NCBI RefSeq assembly: GCF_008727875.1 | Contig: NZ_VTWS01000001.1 | Span: forward strand, 1,302,001-1,366,000 | Source of the DNA: Larkinella humicola | GTDB lineage: Bacteria > Bacteroidota > Bacteroidia > Cytophagales > Spirosomataceae | Reading direction: 5' to 3' | Length of the DNA: 64,000 nt | Part shown: one piece after another, positions 8,384 to 17,587 of the stretch | Position numbering within the stretch: position 1 is the first letter of the stretch | Layout of the letters: each line of letters opens with the position of its first letter | Made by a program: the position numbers and the translations under genes | The notes under the pieces: generated by a model | Told to the model about the DNA's origin: nothing | Seen by the model: only the letters and a program-made list of their open reading frames with translations | Databases searched by the model: none

Positions 8384-9184
8384 TCAGTTCTTCTTCAAAA
8401 ACGCCAGCACCACGAACGCGAAGCCTTCCGAACCGGACGTATTGCCGTGATTGCCCGGTACGGTTTTCAAAGTCGAATTAGGCAGTAGTTTCGCCAGATC
8501 ACCCGCCCGGCCATTGTCTTCGTCCTGATCCCCGGAAATGATCAGGACCGGAATTTTGACCTTGCTCAATTCCGCCGGACTGGTCGAAGGCTGCGTTTGC
8601 TGCTGAAAACCAAGGGCTAATGTATCCAATCCTCTGGTTTTAGCAGCATTTAGGGCGCCCTGAAACTCGGGATGTAAATGCGCTTTTCCGCTGAACAGTT
8701 CGGCAAAGGACATACGACGCGCCCAGTTCGGATCGGTGAAATCCGCGCCCATGCCGCCCAAAACCGCCGAACGAAGGTTTTTATCCAGCACCAGCAACCG
8801 CGCCGTAATGATGGAACCGCGCGAATAACCAATCGCATCGTAGTTTTTCAGTTTCAGGAAATTCATAAGACTCATGATGTCTCTGGCTTCGGCGTCGTTT
8901 CGGTAGGCTTCGACGGTATGCGGTTTGTCGGACAGGCCGTTGCCCCGTAAATCCAATTGAACGACTTTATACCCGGCATCGAGCAGCGATTGTCGCAGCA
9001 CGGCTTTCTGCCAGGAAATTCCGCTGCCCATAAAACCGTGTACGAGCACCACCGGTTTTCCCTCACCGGCTACTTCATAATGGATTTTCGTGCCGTCGAA
9101 TGAGGTAAACAGCGGTTCGCGGGAGGATTGTGCCAGCGACATCAGCGGCAAAGCCAGCAGAAGCATTGCGAGACGGTTTTTCAC
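8384..9184 (-). CDS. Secreted alpha/beta hydrolase
   Basis: A 266-residue protein with a signal peptide (MKNRLAMLLLALPLMSLAQ). The catalytic layout is clear: oxyanion motif VLVHGFMGS (47-54), nucleophile Ser121 in GYSRGS, acid Asp219 or Asp221 in SGDQDED, and His246 in PGNHGN. Length and order match the haloperoxidase/esterase-like part of the superfamily, but the substrate is not predictable. It lies 73 bp upstream of the penicillin-acylase gene and may be co-transcribed with it; both act outside the cytoplasm. Confidence 0.9.
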   Translation of the reverse strand: MKNRLAMLLLALPLMSLAQSSREPLFTSFDGTKIHYEVAGEGKPVVLVHGFMGSGISWQKAVLRQSLLDAGYKVVQLDLRGNGLSDKPHTVEAYRNDAEARDIMSLMNFLKLKNYDAIGYSRGSIITARLLVLDKNLRSAVLGGMGADFTDPNWARRMSFAELFSGKAHLHPEFQGALNAAKTRGLDTLALGFQQQTQPSTSPAELSKVKIPVLIISGDQDEDNGRAGDLAKLLPNSTLKTVPGNHGNTSGSEGFAFVVLAFLKKN

Positions 9185-9267
9185 GGAGTACGGGGTTCAG
9201 GCCAGTAAGATACGAATAAAACCTTTCGCAATTCGCCAGGTTATATACGAAAACGGAGACGGAAAGT

Positions 9268-9495
9268 ATGGAACTCATGAGCTCGCGGCTGGCCCGCATC
9301 AACCCCCATCTTTTCACCAACCAAAGCGGTGCTTCCATCGAAGATGGTGATGAAGATGAATTGAACGAAATCGAGGAAGAAACCGACCTCTACGATGAAC
9401 CGGTCGATGAAGATGGCGACCCGACCGGCGAACACGACCATCATCAGGACGATAACTATGCTCTCGGCGGGAAAGTCACCCGCAGTGGCACGTAA
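9268..9495 (+). CDS. Small acidic hypothetical protein
   Basis: A 75-residue protein very rich in Asp and Glu (EDGDEDELNEIEEETDLYDE) with a His/Asp stretch (GEHDHHQDD). No domain recognised. It is followed after 12 bp by a second small acidic ORF, so the two are probably one transcription unit. The composition suggests a disordered cytoplasmic protein. The conceptual start could be later, because MELMSS and the residues after it carry no family signal. Confidence 0.6.
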   Translation: MELMSSRLARINPHLFTNQSGASIEDGDEDELNEIEEETDLYDEPVDEDGDPTGEHDHHQDDNYALGGKVTRSGT

Positions 9496-9507
9496 ACCAG
9501 AAACCGT

Positions 9508-9696
9508 ATGGAAAACTACAATCCGGCCGAAGACGAAAATCAGGGCGTGGCCTCAACCATGTCGCGCAACAACCCGAATGCAGGCGAAGAACTGGAACCG
9601 GACATCAGTCCGTCCGGAAACCTCCCCAGTCCCGACCCGGATCTGGAACAGACAACCTTATACGAAGAAGAAGACGGCGTTTCGAGTGAGGATTAA
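9508..9696 (+). CDS. Small acidic Pro/Asn-rich hypothetical protein
   Basis: A 62-residue, disordered-looking acidic protein (EELEPDISPSGNLPSPDPDL) with no membrane helix and no cysteine. It sits in tandem with the previous small acidic gene and ends where the AGTTAA/TTAACT repeat block begins. No function can be assigned. Confidence 0.6.
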   Translation: MENYNPAEDENQGVASTMSRNNPNAGEELEPDISPSGNLPSPDPDLEQTTLYEEEDGVSSED

Positions 9697-9796
9697 AAGT
9701 TAAGAGTTAAAAGTTAAAAGTTAAAAATGGGCTGACGCATTCGAACTCCAGCCAACCTACTTTTAATTTTTAACTCTTAACTCTTAACTCTTAACT
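9694..9796. repeat. Short-unit inverted repeat block (AGTTAA / TTAACT)
   Basis: Near 9697-9725 the unit GTTAAAA or GTTAAGA repeats about four times. Near 9763-9795 its reverse complement CTTAACT repeats about four times. The arms can fold into a long AT-rich hairpin between two convergent genes (the small acidic ORF and guaA), so it probably serves as a bidirectional terminator built from slipped heptamers. Confidence 0.6.
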
Positions 9797-9798
9797 AC

Positions 9799-11331
9799 CT
9801 ACTCCCACTCGATGGTGGCCGGGGGTTTGGAAGAAATGTCGTAGACGACGCGGTTGACGCCTTTGACGCGGTTGATGATTTCGTTGGAAATGTCGGCCAG
9901 GAACTCGTAGGGCAGGTGCGCCCAGTCGGCCGTCATGCCATCGACGCTCGTGACGGCGCGGAGGGCAACCACGCGTTCGTAGGTTCGCTCATCCCCCATT
10001 ACGCCGACGGACTGTATTGGCAACAGAATAGCACCCGCCTGCCAAACCTGGTCATAGAGACCGTATTTCTTCAAGCCGTTGATGTAAAGCGCATCCACTT
10101 CCTGCAAAATATGCACTTTTTCCGGGGTGATATCGCCCAGAATTCGAATGGCCAAACCGGGGCCGGGGAACGGGTGGCGTTTCAGAATGGCATCGGGTAA
10201 TCCCAGCGCCTTCCCAACCGTCCGAACTTCGTCTTTAAACAGCGTGTTCAGCGGTTCTACAATTTTCAGCTTCATGAACGCGGGCAAACCACCAACGTTG
10301 TGGTGCGATTTGATGGTAGCCGACGGCCCTTTGACCGATACCGACTCGATCACATCAGGGTAAATCGTACCCTGACCCAGCCAGTCCACATCTTCGATCA
10401 GATGTGATTCCTGGTCGAATACCTCGATGAAGGTCCGGCCAATGGCTTTGCGTTTGGCTTCGGGATCGGTCAGACCGGCGAGGGCCGAATAAAACTGGTC
10501 TTTGGAATCGACGCCCTTGATATTGAGACCCAAATGGCGGTAGGAGTCCAGAACCTGCTCAAATTCGTCTTTCCGCAACAAACCGTTGTCGACAAAAATA
10601 CAGAACAGATTCTGACCAATGGCGCGGTGCACGAGCGTGGCCGCCACCGACGAATCGACGCCCCCTGAGAGGGCCATCACCACTTTGTCGTTGCCAATTT
10701 TTGCTTTGAGTTCAGCAATGGTCGATTCCACGAACGACTCGGCGGTCCAGTCCTGCGAACAGCCGCAGATATCGACAACGAAATTTTTCAGGACGGTTTT
10801 TCCCTGTGTCGAGTGCGTCACTTCCGGGTGAAACTGAATGCCGTAGGTCGGTTCATTCTGAATCTGGAAAGCCGCCACCCGAACGGTTTCGGTCGAGGCA
10901 ATGATCTCGAAGCTATCCGGTACGGAGGTGATGGTATCGGCGTGCGACATCCATACCTGGGTGTTCACTTCCAGCCCTTTCAATAGCGGATTTTCGGTAT
11001 TCAGCGTGCTCAGTTTGGCCCGGCCGTATTCCCGGATGGTCGACGGTTTGACCTCTCCCCCGCTCGTATGCGCCATGAGTTGGGCACCGTAACAGACGCC
11101 CAGAATAGGCAATTTGTGCCGAAAAGCGGCCAGATGAACCATGGGCGCGTCGGCGTCCCGAACAGAACACGGGCTACCGGACAGGATAACACCCTTAACA
11201 TCAGGGCTGATCGTTGGAAGGTGATTGTAGGGATGGATTTCGCAGTAAACGTTGAGTTCGCGCACCCGGCGGGCGATGAGTTGGGTGTATTGCGAACCGA
11301 AATCGAGAATCAGTATTTGTTCGGTTGTCAT
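9799..11331 (-). CDS. guaA: GMP synthase (glutamine-hydrolysing)
   Basis: A full-length 510-residue enzyme that makes GMP from XMP, ATP and glutamine in the cytoplasm. The class I glutamine amidotransferase domain (about 1-190) has nucleophile Cys80 in GVCYGAQL and the His/Glu pair in [10 protein letters not shown]. The ATP-pyrophosphatase domain has the PP-loop SGGVDSS. The C-terminal dimerisation domain includes [15 protein letters not shown] and ends in the conserved PPATIEWE. No riboswitch or purine box is visible upstream. It stands alone between a terminator and the repeat block. Confidence 0.99.
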   Translation of the reverse strand: MTTEQILILDFGSQYTQLIARRVRELNVYCEIHPYNHLPTISPDVKGVILSGSPCSVRDADAPMVHLAAFRHKLPILGVCYGAQLMAHTSGGEVKPSTIREYGRAKLSTLNTENPLLKGLEVNTQVWMSHADTITSVPDSFEIIASTETVRVAAFQIQNEPTYGIQFHPEVTHSTQGKTVLKNFVVDICGCSQDWTAESFVESTIAELKAKIGNDKVVMALSGGVDSSVAATLVHRAIGQNLFCIFVDNGLLRKDEFEQVLDSYRHLGLNIKGVDSKDQFYSALAGLTDPEAKRKAIGRTFIEVFDQESHLIEDVDWLGQGTIYPDVIESVSVKGPSATIKSHHNVGGLPAFMKLKIVEPLNTLFKDEVRTVGKALGLPDAILKRHPFPGPGLAIRILGDITPEKVHILQEVDALYINGLKKYGLYDQVWQAGAILLPIQSVGVMGDERTYERVVALRAVTSVDGMTADWAHLPYEFLADISNEIINRVKGVNRVVYDISSKPPATIEWE

Positions 11332-11412
11332 GATACGTTTCTAAAAACCAAAATTAGGGTGTTTTTGGGAAACTGACAACTTTAACGTTTGAATCCCGCA
11401 TTTTGTGCATTA

Positions 11413-11454
11413 GGCAAGGGCCGCAACCGCCCGAAAACCGTTGCGGCCCTTGCC
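11413..11454 (-). terminator. Strong 15-bp hairpin after the secreted esterase gene
   Basis: The arms GGCAAGGGCCGCAAC and GTTGCGGCCCTTGCC are perfect complements around a 12-base loop, five bases beyond the stop of the minus-strand esterase gene and upstream of guaA. There is no long T-tract, so it is a terminator by position and stem strength only. Confidence 0.7.
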
Positions 11455-11458
11455 CGCT

Positions 11459-13999
11459 TTACCGGTTTAGCAAGACCTTTTTCACGACTTTCCGGCTCCC
11501 CACCTGCGCAGAAACCAACACCGTCTGAACCACCGTTTCCGGCACGTCGGCGACTTCTTCGTGGTAGTTTCCAGTCCCGGTTACCGCCTGTTGCCAGACG
11601 AGATGGCCCGACAAATCGGTCATCCGCAAGGTCGCCACCTGTTTTTCCGGAACGAACAGCCGGATGTGCAGCCGCCCCGCCGATGGATTCGGATACACCA
11701 AAACCGCCAGCGATTCGTCAACGGTTTCGACACTCAAACGCGCGGAGTTCGTGCAGGTCATAGTTTTGGGGCCACCCGGCAGGAAATAATTTGTCCCCAC
11801 TACCCGAACTTTGATCGCTTGGCTTTGTCCATTTAAAAGGCTATTGGGTGGTGAAAAATCAAAACCGTGTTCGCCGTTGCCCTTCTTAGCATTCTTGAGA
11901 TCCTGCCGGAAAGTAGTGGCTGTCATCGTACCGACGACGACATTATTGGCCAGAAACTCCACCGTGATCGGTGCATTGGGGTAATCCTTATGAAAAACCC
12001 ACCCCCAGATGTTGTCGCACCGGGCCCCATCCAGATTCCCGCCGTAATTGGACCCCGGTGGATTGGTGGTCGCAACCGTCTGCGTCGGCGGTGGCGTCAC
12101 CACCGGCGGATTGGGCGGGGGCGGATTGTCAACCGGCGGATTGGGCGGGGGAGTACCCGTACTGGCGCAGGTGAGGTTTTTGGGGCCACCCGGCAGGAAA
12201 TAATTTGTCCCCACTACCCGAGCCTTGATAGCCTGATTTTGTCCGGTTTTGAGGCTGGCAGGAGGTAGAAAATTAAAACCGTGCTCGCCGTTGCCCTTGT
12301 TCGCGTTCTTCAGATCCTGCCGGAAATGAGCAGCCATAACCGTACCGACGACGGTCGTATTGACCAGAAACTCCACTGTAATCGGCGCATTGGGGTAGTC
12401 TTTGTTGTAGACCCACCCCCAGATGTTGTCACAACTGACCCCATCCAGGCTCCCGCCGTAGTTGGTTCCCGGCGGATTGGTAGCGACTGCGGTCTGGGTT
12501 GGGGGTGGCGTTACCACTACCGGGTCGGTCGGGGGTGGATTATCCACCGGCGGGGTGGTTCCCGCAGAAGCCTCGATCGTTACTTTGTGGAAGGTGAAGG
12601 CGCGCATTCCCCGGCTGTTTTTCAGGAAAGGCCCCCCAAACGGCGTTTTAAAATGATTCGGAAGGTAGGTGATGCCCGTGGCCGAAATCGGTTTGGTGAG
12701 CTTCAGCGTAATCCGGTTTGCTTCCGCCGTTCCACTTTCAATCACGCGTTCCTGCTGAACGTTGGCGTAATCAAAATAGATAAAATCCCGGATGTCCTGC
12801 GTAACGCCGTTTACGACCGTGTCCTGCTTCCATACCATGTTTTGCCCGGCTTCAAACTCCAGGACGACCTCTTTCTTCTCGGCGGTTTTGTAATACGCTT
12901 TTCGAATGGACGGCGACGTAATGCCGTTGAGATCCGACGAATTATACACATCGCGGGCAATCAGGCGAAAGACTTCACTGGCAAACTGGTACTGGCCTTC
13001 CGGTCCGTAGTGAACCCCGCCGTAGGCCGGTAATCCCACTGTGGCAATGGCTTCCGTGCGCGGAAAGAGCTGGGGCGTTCTTCGCTGAAAATCCCGCAAT
13101 TGGGAAGCGCCTTTGTTGGAATCGGATAGCAGGTTATTCTGAACCACGTAGAATTTCCCAACGTTCGGGTAATCCGTTTGCCAATAGCCAAACAAAGTCT
13201 GAAGGTCCTGCTCGTAGCCAATGGCCGAACCGCCCCCGGCTTCGTTTTCGCCCTGCCGCCAGATAAACGCTTTCACCTTGTTGGCAACGCCCGCCTTTTG
13301 GGCCCAGTAGAGCAATCGTCCATATAAGGTTTTCGGGTCGGCCGGGTTGGCCGCGTTGCGGGCGATGTGGCTTTTGATCGAGGTGCCACCCACCGACCCG
13401 TTGATCAGGCAGGTTGGCATGCCGTGTTTTTCCAGAATAAGTCGCTGGATTTCGGTCGCAATCAGCCCCACCTGGCCTTCCTGAACATTGGATACTCGCC
13501 AGACAGTGTCGGGTACCGCGCCCGCGCTATTTCCGAACGCCCGGACGAAATTGTTGCGGTAACTGTAGTTGTTGGGGTAAAAACCGGTGAGATTCGACTG
13601 GCCCATGCACAGAATCACATCGCCACAAACGATGTTGTCGCGGGTGTCGACCAACACCGAATCAGATCCCGCAACGGCATAAACCTCGAATTTATACTGA
13701 TGCAAACCCGCTTCAATCGTCGGCGTAAACTGAAACCGGGATTCACCGCCGTTTTTAGAAACCGCCGTCCGCAGGTATTTCCATTTGGCGTTGTTTTTAA
13801 AAACCCAGACCGATGCGTGGGAGTAGCTTAAGGACTGCAACTTTCCGGCAATCGGAACCTCCGCTTTATTCTGATGATCACGGGGATACAGTTGCAAGGC
13901 TGCGGGCCACTTCTGCCAGACGATACCGATTTGGGCAATTGAAAAATAAGGAGAAAAAATGAGTATTAACCAAGAGTAGACAATAGAGTATTTTTTCAT
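11459..13999 (-). CDS. Secreted modular SGNH (sialate-O-acetylesterase-like) protein with duplicated domain and T9SS sorting domain
   Basis: About 846 residues. Signal peptide (MKKYSIVYSWLILIFSPYF…), a carbohydrate-esterase SGNH domain with nucleophile Ser near 135 in CMGQSN and a GGVHYGPEGQ block, then two near-identical modules of about 95 residues (each with YGG.LDG..CDNIWGWV and GTNYFLPGGPK) joined by Pro/Thr linkers (NPPPPNPPVVTPPPTQT). The C-terminus (VYPNPSAGRLHIRL … KVLLNR) is a Por/T9SS type A sorting domain, so the protein is exported through the type IX system and anchored or released at the surface. Likely role: deacetylation of glycans. I use ATG 13999; a GTG lies six bases upstream. 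Confidence 0.88.
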   Translation of the reverse strand: MKKYSIVYSWLILIFSPYFSIAQIGIVWQKWPAALQLYPRDHQNKAEVPIAGKLQSLSYSHASVWVFKNNAKWKYLRTAVSKNGGESRFQFTPTIEAGLHQYKFEVYAVAGSDSVLVDTRDNIVCGDVILCMGQSNLTGFYPNNYSYRNNFVRAFGNSAGAVPDTVWRVSNVQEGQVGLIATEIQRLILEKHGMPTCLINGSVGGTSIKSHIARNAANPADPKTLYGRLLYWAQKAGVANKVKAFIWRQGENEAGGGSAIGYEQDLQTLFGYWQTDYPNVGKFYVVQNNLLSDSNKGASQLRDFQRRTPQLFPRTEAIATVGLPAYGGVHYGPEGQYQFASEVFRLIARDVYNSSDLNGITSPSIRKAYYKTAEKKEVVLEFEAGQNMVWKQDTVVNGVTQDIRDFIYFDYANVQQERVIESGTAEANRITLKLTKPISATGITYLPNHFKTPFGGPFLKNSRGMRAFTFHKVTIEASAGTTPPVDNPPPTDPVVVTPPPTQTAVATNPPGTNYGGSLDGVSCDNIWGWVYNKDYPNAPITVEFLVNTTVVGTVMAAHFRQDLKNANKGNGEHGFNFLPPASLKTGQNQAIKARVVGTNYFLPGGPKNLTCASTGTPPPNPPVDNPPPPNPPVVTPPPTQTVATTNPPGSNYGGNLDGARCDNIWGWVFHKDYPNAPITVEFLANNVVVGTMTATTFRQDLKNAKKGNGEHGFDFSPPNSLLNGQSQAIKVRVVGTNYFLPGGPKTMTCTNSARLSVETVDESLAVLVYPNPSAGRLHIRLFVPEKQVATLRMTDLSGHLVWQQAVTGTGNYHEEVADVPETVVQTVLVSAQVGSRKVVKKVLLNR

Positions 14000-14129
14000 G
14001 GACACACGTTTACAAGTTACGTGCGTAAGTTTTAAATTATCTCTATGTCAGTCAATTGGTTACGATCAAAATGTCACTTAATTTATTATTTGGTAACATC
14101 ACACAGAAGCGGCTGAATCTGGTAATTCC

Positions 14130-15356
14130 CTACGGATAGAGTAAGTACTTTTTCCGCATTTCCTTGTACTGACTCAAACCCGGTTCCCAGGTTTTCCGGA
14201 TGGCGTCTTCTGACAACCCCATTTTAAGTTGCAGGGGCAACTGGTCGTTGCCATACAGCTTGTGGATGTAATTCGTTGCCAGGAAAAACTTGTCCTTATC
14301 GACGGCTTTTTTGTAGAAGTCGATCAGGTATTTGAGGGTTAACCCCTGCCGGGTCGCATCGATCCCCGACAAATCCATCCCGTAGCAAAGCTGGCCTTCC
14401 TGGGGCGGGTTCATGGCACCCGGTTTGTCGACGGGGGTAAACTGATAGGACCCGAACTTCGGGTTTTTAGGACTACCAATGACCTGAAACTGCTTATCGG
14501 TTCCGCGCCCCACACTGACGACCGTCCCTTCAAACAGGCAGAGCGTCGGATACAGCAGAATGGCTTGCTGATTCGGCAGGTTCGGCGAAGGAGCCACCGG
14601 CAACGTATACGGAAGCTGGTGGGTGTAGTTTTTTACGGGAACCACCGTCAGCGGACACAGCAGATCGACCGAGGCCGTATCCGGCCGTTTCAGCCATTTT
14701 TCTCCGTTAATCATCCGGGCCAGTTCGCCCACCGTCAGACCGTGGAGAATGGGAACGGGGTGCATACCCACAAACGACCGAAACCGGGGATCAAGAATGG
14801 GGCCTTCGACATAGCTGCCATTCGGGTTCGGGCGGTCCAGCACGATGAACGATTTTTTGTTTTCGGCACAGGCTTCCATCGCGTAGTGCATCGTGCTGAT
14901 GTAGGTATAAAACCGCGTTCCGACATCCTGAATATCGAAAAGGAGCACGTCCAGCGAGTCGAGCTGGGCGGGTGTCGGTTTGCGGTTGGCACCGTATAAG
15001 GAGATGATGGGAACACCACTGCGCGGATCGCGGCCGTTGGCAACGTGTTCGCCGTCGGTCGCCTGTCCACGAAAACCGTGTTCGGGCGCAAAAATGGTTT
15101 TAATGGTAACGCCTTTTGCCAGGAGGCTATCGACGAGGTGCGTTTTGCCAATGACGGAGGTATGGTTGACGATCAGCCCTACCCGTTTGCCGAGCAACGA
15201 CGGTAGGTAGAGGTTCATTTGTTCGGCTCCGGTGCGGATGGGTTCCGCCGTTGCAACGGTGGTCGGCTTCTTGCCGGATTGGGCGGTGCAGCCCACCGAC
15301 GTTCCCAGAAAACCGGCCAAACAGGCGATGAAGAGTAATTTAACGGATGAAGTCAT
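14130..15356 (-). CDS. DUF1343 / NamZ-family lipoprotein (exo-beta-N-acetylmuramidase family)
   Basis: About 408 residues from the ATG giving MTSSVKLLFIACLAGFLGTS and a lipobox VGC, so a probable lipoprotein. Family motifs are intact: VGLIVNHTS, FAPEHGFRG, LLFDIQDVGTRFYTYI and VLDRPNPNG. NamZ proteins (former DUF1343) cleave terminal MurNAc from peptidoglycan fragments, and that family is shared widely in Bacteroidota for cell-wall recycling. Activity here is inferred from homology. An in-frame ATG at 15371 would add five residues. No partner genes are adjacent. Confidence 0.9.
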   Translation of the reverse strand: MTSSVKLLFIACLAGFLGTSVGCTAQSGKKPTTVATAEPIRTGAEQMNLYLPSLLGKRVGLIVNHTSVIGKTHLVDSLLAKGVTIKTIFAPEHGFRGQATDGEHVANGRDPRSGVPIISLYGANRKPTPAQLDSLDVLLFDIQDVGTRFYTYISTMHYAMEACAENKKSFIVLDRPNPNGSYVEGPILDPRFRSFVGMHPVPILHGLTVGELARMINGEKWLKRPDTASVDLLCPLTVVPVKNYTHQLPYTLPVAPSPNLPNQQAILLYPTLCLFEGTVVSVGRGTDKQFQVIGSPKNPKFGSYQFTPVDKPGAMNPPQEGQLCYGMDLSGIDATRQGLTLKYLIDFYKKAVDKDKFFLATNYIHKLYGNDQLPLQLKMGLSEDAIRKTWEPGLSQYKEMRKKYLLYP

Positions 15357-15555
15357 GGTTCGTCTGATCATTTATACTGCAAATCTGTTACCAATAGGCG
15401 CATATCCTACTAGTCAACTGATAAACAAGGCGTTGGACATAATTTCAGAAAACAGTACTGTAATATTTCTGAAATAATATTCCCCGGAAGGGTCTTTTCA
15501 CAAAGGTAATGGCATATTTTCAATGCCATACGAAGTTTTTACGGGAGCGGAAAAA

Positions 15556-15585
15556 AAACAAAAACCCGGCCTCCCAGACCGGGTT
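15556..15585 (-). terminator. Hairpin terminator on the minus strand
   Basis: Inverted arms AACCCGG and CCGGGTT flank a nine-base loop, and the A-run just to the left (15551-15562) becomes a long T-tract on the minus strand. This is a textbook intrinsic terminator. It has no clear minus-strand gene on its right; it may stop transcripts entering the NamZ gene from the prophage side. Confidence 0.7.
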
Positions 15586-15680
15586 GATTACCTCACAGAC
15601 ATGTCGGTTCAAAAAAGTGCGCTTGAATCGCAGTGGAATTCGGATGGATTTTTAATCTTTGAATTCCTCTTTCTTTGACC

Positions 15681-15794
15681 ATGAAAACCATACAAAAACT
15701 CCTGAGCCGGTTGCCCGAAGGGTTTATCGTTGTTCCGATTGCGCTGACCGCCCTGGTCTCGTTTGTTTTCCTGATCAGGCTGCTGCACGGGTAG
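15681..15794 (+). CDS. 37-residue single-helix membrane protein
   Basis: The frame reads MKTIQKLLSRLPEGFIVVPI and continues as one hydrophobic helix (about 15-34) ending in RLLHG. A basic amphipathic N-terminus followed by a clean transmembrane segment is typical of real small membrane proteins. No family recognised. A longer antisense frame across the same stretch has charged, low-complexity content and looks like its shadow. Confidence 0.5.
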   Translation: MKTIQKLLSRLPEGFIVVPIALTALVSFVFLIRLLHG

Positions 15795-16120
15795 TTCCTT
15801 CCCCGAATTGGTCTGCCACCCGTTCAGGTCTGCAAGGCTTAGTGACCGCATCGCTTTACCCGGACCGCTTGACGGGTGATCCGTACGGTATAGTTTTTAA
15901 AGAAGCTCCCTACACCCCTCCTACTCCAAAGCGACTGCAAACCGAACGCCGGTCGTTGTTCACTTGACATCCCCTCCTCTTACTGCCAACCTACCCAACT
16001 GCGGAACACCAGGAGACCTGTACCCAAATTCTACTACCTATCTATAACTTTTCATACTATATTATTTATTTTGTTATAACTTTTTGTTATAATTGCTTCA
16101 AATATCCACTGTAACGTTCT
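15795..16120. other. Intergenic region left of the prophage late genes
   Basis: No gene seen. The last 60 bases are AT-rich with two GTTATAA-type inverted repeats around 16073-16092, probably the promoter/operator area of the LytTR gene. No tRNA and no obvious attachment-site repeat could be found here. Confidence 0.4.
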
Positions 16121-16459
16121 ATGGAGTCTACGCTGGTTACCCACCTGTCCGGCTGGGGCAACTACACCCGTATTCATTACGCTGATGGAAAAGAAAAGGT
16201 CGTTTGCCGGACGTTGAAAAGAGCGCTGGCCAAAACGCCTTTTTCTCATTTTATTCGCATCCATCGAAAGACGGCGGTCAATCCTTTTTTTGTGGCCAGA
16301 ATCCGATGGCCCGCCAATGCGCAGGCCGGAAGTGCGAGATGCATTATCAAAGGGAGTGCGTCGCCGGGTGGCCAGTCATTGACGGTCTCACGCCGTCGGA
16401 TCGCCTTAGTCCGCCGTCAGTTCGATCAGTACCATCACGTTGCCGATGGCCATTCGTAG
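16121..16459 (+). CDS. Stand-alone LytTR-domain DNA-binding protein
   Basis: A 112-residue protein. Residues about 14-62 follow the LytTR pattern (YTRIHYADGKEKVVCRTLKR, then HFIRIHRKTAVNPFFVARI), which is normally the output domain of response regulators. There is no receiver domain. The last 45 residues are basic and low-complexity and do not continue the fold, so the true C-terminus may be different. At the left edge of the late region it could act as a transcription factor for the prophage or could be chromosomal. It overlaps the HNH gene by a few bases. Confidence 0.7.
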   Translation: MESTLVTHLSGWGNYTRIHYADGKEKVVCRTLKRALAKTPFSHFIRIHRKTAVNPFFVARIRWPANAQAGSARCIIKGSASPGGQSLTVSRRRIALVRRQFDQYHHVADGHS

Positions 16460-16766
16460 AATCCTGCCCCGACCGTTTCGCCGGGATCCGACTCCCCGAC
16501 AACCGCAACAGGGCCGCTCCCGCACCAACCGGGACATCTATGGATTGTCGCGCTGGACGAAATGTTCCCGGATGCACCGCTCCAAACACCCGCTTTGTGT
16601 GGAATGCCTGAAAAAAGGGATTCTTACCGATTGTAGCCCGGGAAAGAAAACGGGCGTTACCGACCACATTCAACCCATCAATCAGGGCGGTGATCCCTGG
16701 GATCCGGAGAACTGGCAAACGCTCTGCAATTCCTGCCACAATGCGAAATCCGGAAAAGAGAAATGA
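16446..16766 (+). CDS. Phage HNH endonuclease
   Basis: 106 residues. A zinc-binding pair (HPLCVECLKKG) is followed by VTDHIQPINQGGDPWD and the closing WQTLCNSCHNAKSGKE, that is Cys-x2-Cys, the HNH core His and a second Cys-x2-Cys. Small HNH nucleases just upstream of terminase are standard in HK97-type phages, where they help terminase cut DNA during packaging. The first about 45 residues are basic and unrelated. I begin at an ATG; a TTG six bases earlier is possible. Confidence 0.9.
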   Translation: MAIRRILPRPFRRDPTPRQPQQGRSRTNRDIYGLSRWTKCSRMHRSKHPLCVECLKKGILTDCSPGKKTGVTDHIQPINQGGDPWDPENWQTLCNSCHNAKSGKEK

Positions 16767-16877
16767 ACCCATGTTTTCGGTCCGTCATGCCGCCCGCCCA
16801 CAGTCCTCTATGCCTACCGCTTTCCTACTCCGATGGAATGTTACTATACCCCTACCACCCACCGATAAACCCGAACG

Positions 16878-16988
16878 ATGCTCCTAGTCGCTACCGTCTT
16901 ATTCTGTTCCGGACTGATTACCGGCATCCTGCTGACGGTGGGATTGTGTTGCCGGGCCAGAGAGAAAGCGTTTACCGAGCAACCGTAA
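16878..16988 (+). CDS. 36-residue single-helix membrane protein
   Basis: The frame MLLVATVLFCSGLITGILLT continues to GLCCRAREKAF and stops 13 bases before the next gene. One transmembrane helix with a basic cytosolic tail. It fills the gap between the HNH gene and the next phage gene, which supports it. No family recognised. Confidence 0.5.
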   Translation: MLLVATVLFCSGLITGILLTVGLCCRAREKAFTEQP

Positions 16989-17001
16989 CCACTGTATCAA
17001 A

Positions 17002-17397
17002 ATGAATTGGATAAAAATCGAAAAGCGTTTACCCGAAGTGGGCAAACTGGTCTATACCAAAGATGCTGAAGGCAAGATTGGCGCTTATACCCGAACCGAC
17101 GAAGGTTGGAATTCCCAAGTTTCTACGGACAATACCCCCATTGTGGAATGGTTAGAGGGGAACGGCCCGTTTACCCCCTTACCCATGGCCCTCCTGTTTC
17201 ATGACCTGGTCAATGATTACGAACGCTATGAGAAGCAGGGCCACCACGATACGGCGGTGAATGTGCTGCGCAACCTGGTCGAAGCCATCCAGCAACACAT
17301 TGTCGAACCCGCTGGATCTGGAGCAATCCTGAAAGGAAGTGGTTTGATGTTGATCATGCAGGAAAAGCCCGCCCCGAACTGTTCATCGCAGCAATGA
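17002..17397 (+). CDS. Phage hypothetical protein (DUF551-like N-terminus)
   Basis: A 131-residue soluble protein. The first 50 residues (WIKIEKRLPEVGKLVYTKD … PIVEWLE) resemble the short DUF551-type domain often encoded in phages, a tentative match by eye. Residues 60-100 look helical (LFHDLVNDYERYEKQGHHDT). No catalytic motif. It sits between the HNH nuclease and the PLD-like gene. Confidence 0.65.
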   Translation: MNWIKIEKRLPEVGKLVYTKDAEGKIGAYTRTDEGWNSQVSTDNTPIVEWLEGNGPFTPLPMALLFHDLVNDYERYEKQGHHDTAVNVLRNLVEAIQQHIVEPAGSGAILKGSGLMLIMQEKPAPNCSSQQ

Positions 17398-17587
17398 CAC
17401 GGGCCCTGGGGAGGGGTGGGTCAAATCCCTAAAAGCGTCTTGCCTGCGACCGAATCCAGCCCCAAAAAAAATCGGTGTCAAAACTCCCGGACGTGTTGGG
17501 ACGGTGTGCAAATTTAACAGGTTACTGATCAGAGCGTTACTGGTCATTTTATTGTGTCTGACAATTAAAAAAAAACAGCTTTTTACC

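Noticed and set aside
9799-11331. Purine riboswitch near guaA
   Set aside because: No aptamer-like fold could be recognised in the short upstream gap, which holds only the hairpin at 11413-11454.
12281-13033. Open + strand frame across the secreted esterase
   Set aside because: Antisense to a well-supported modular protein; the residues are Arg/Val-rich with no domain.
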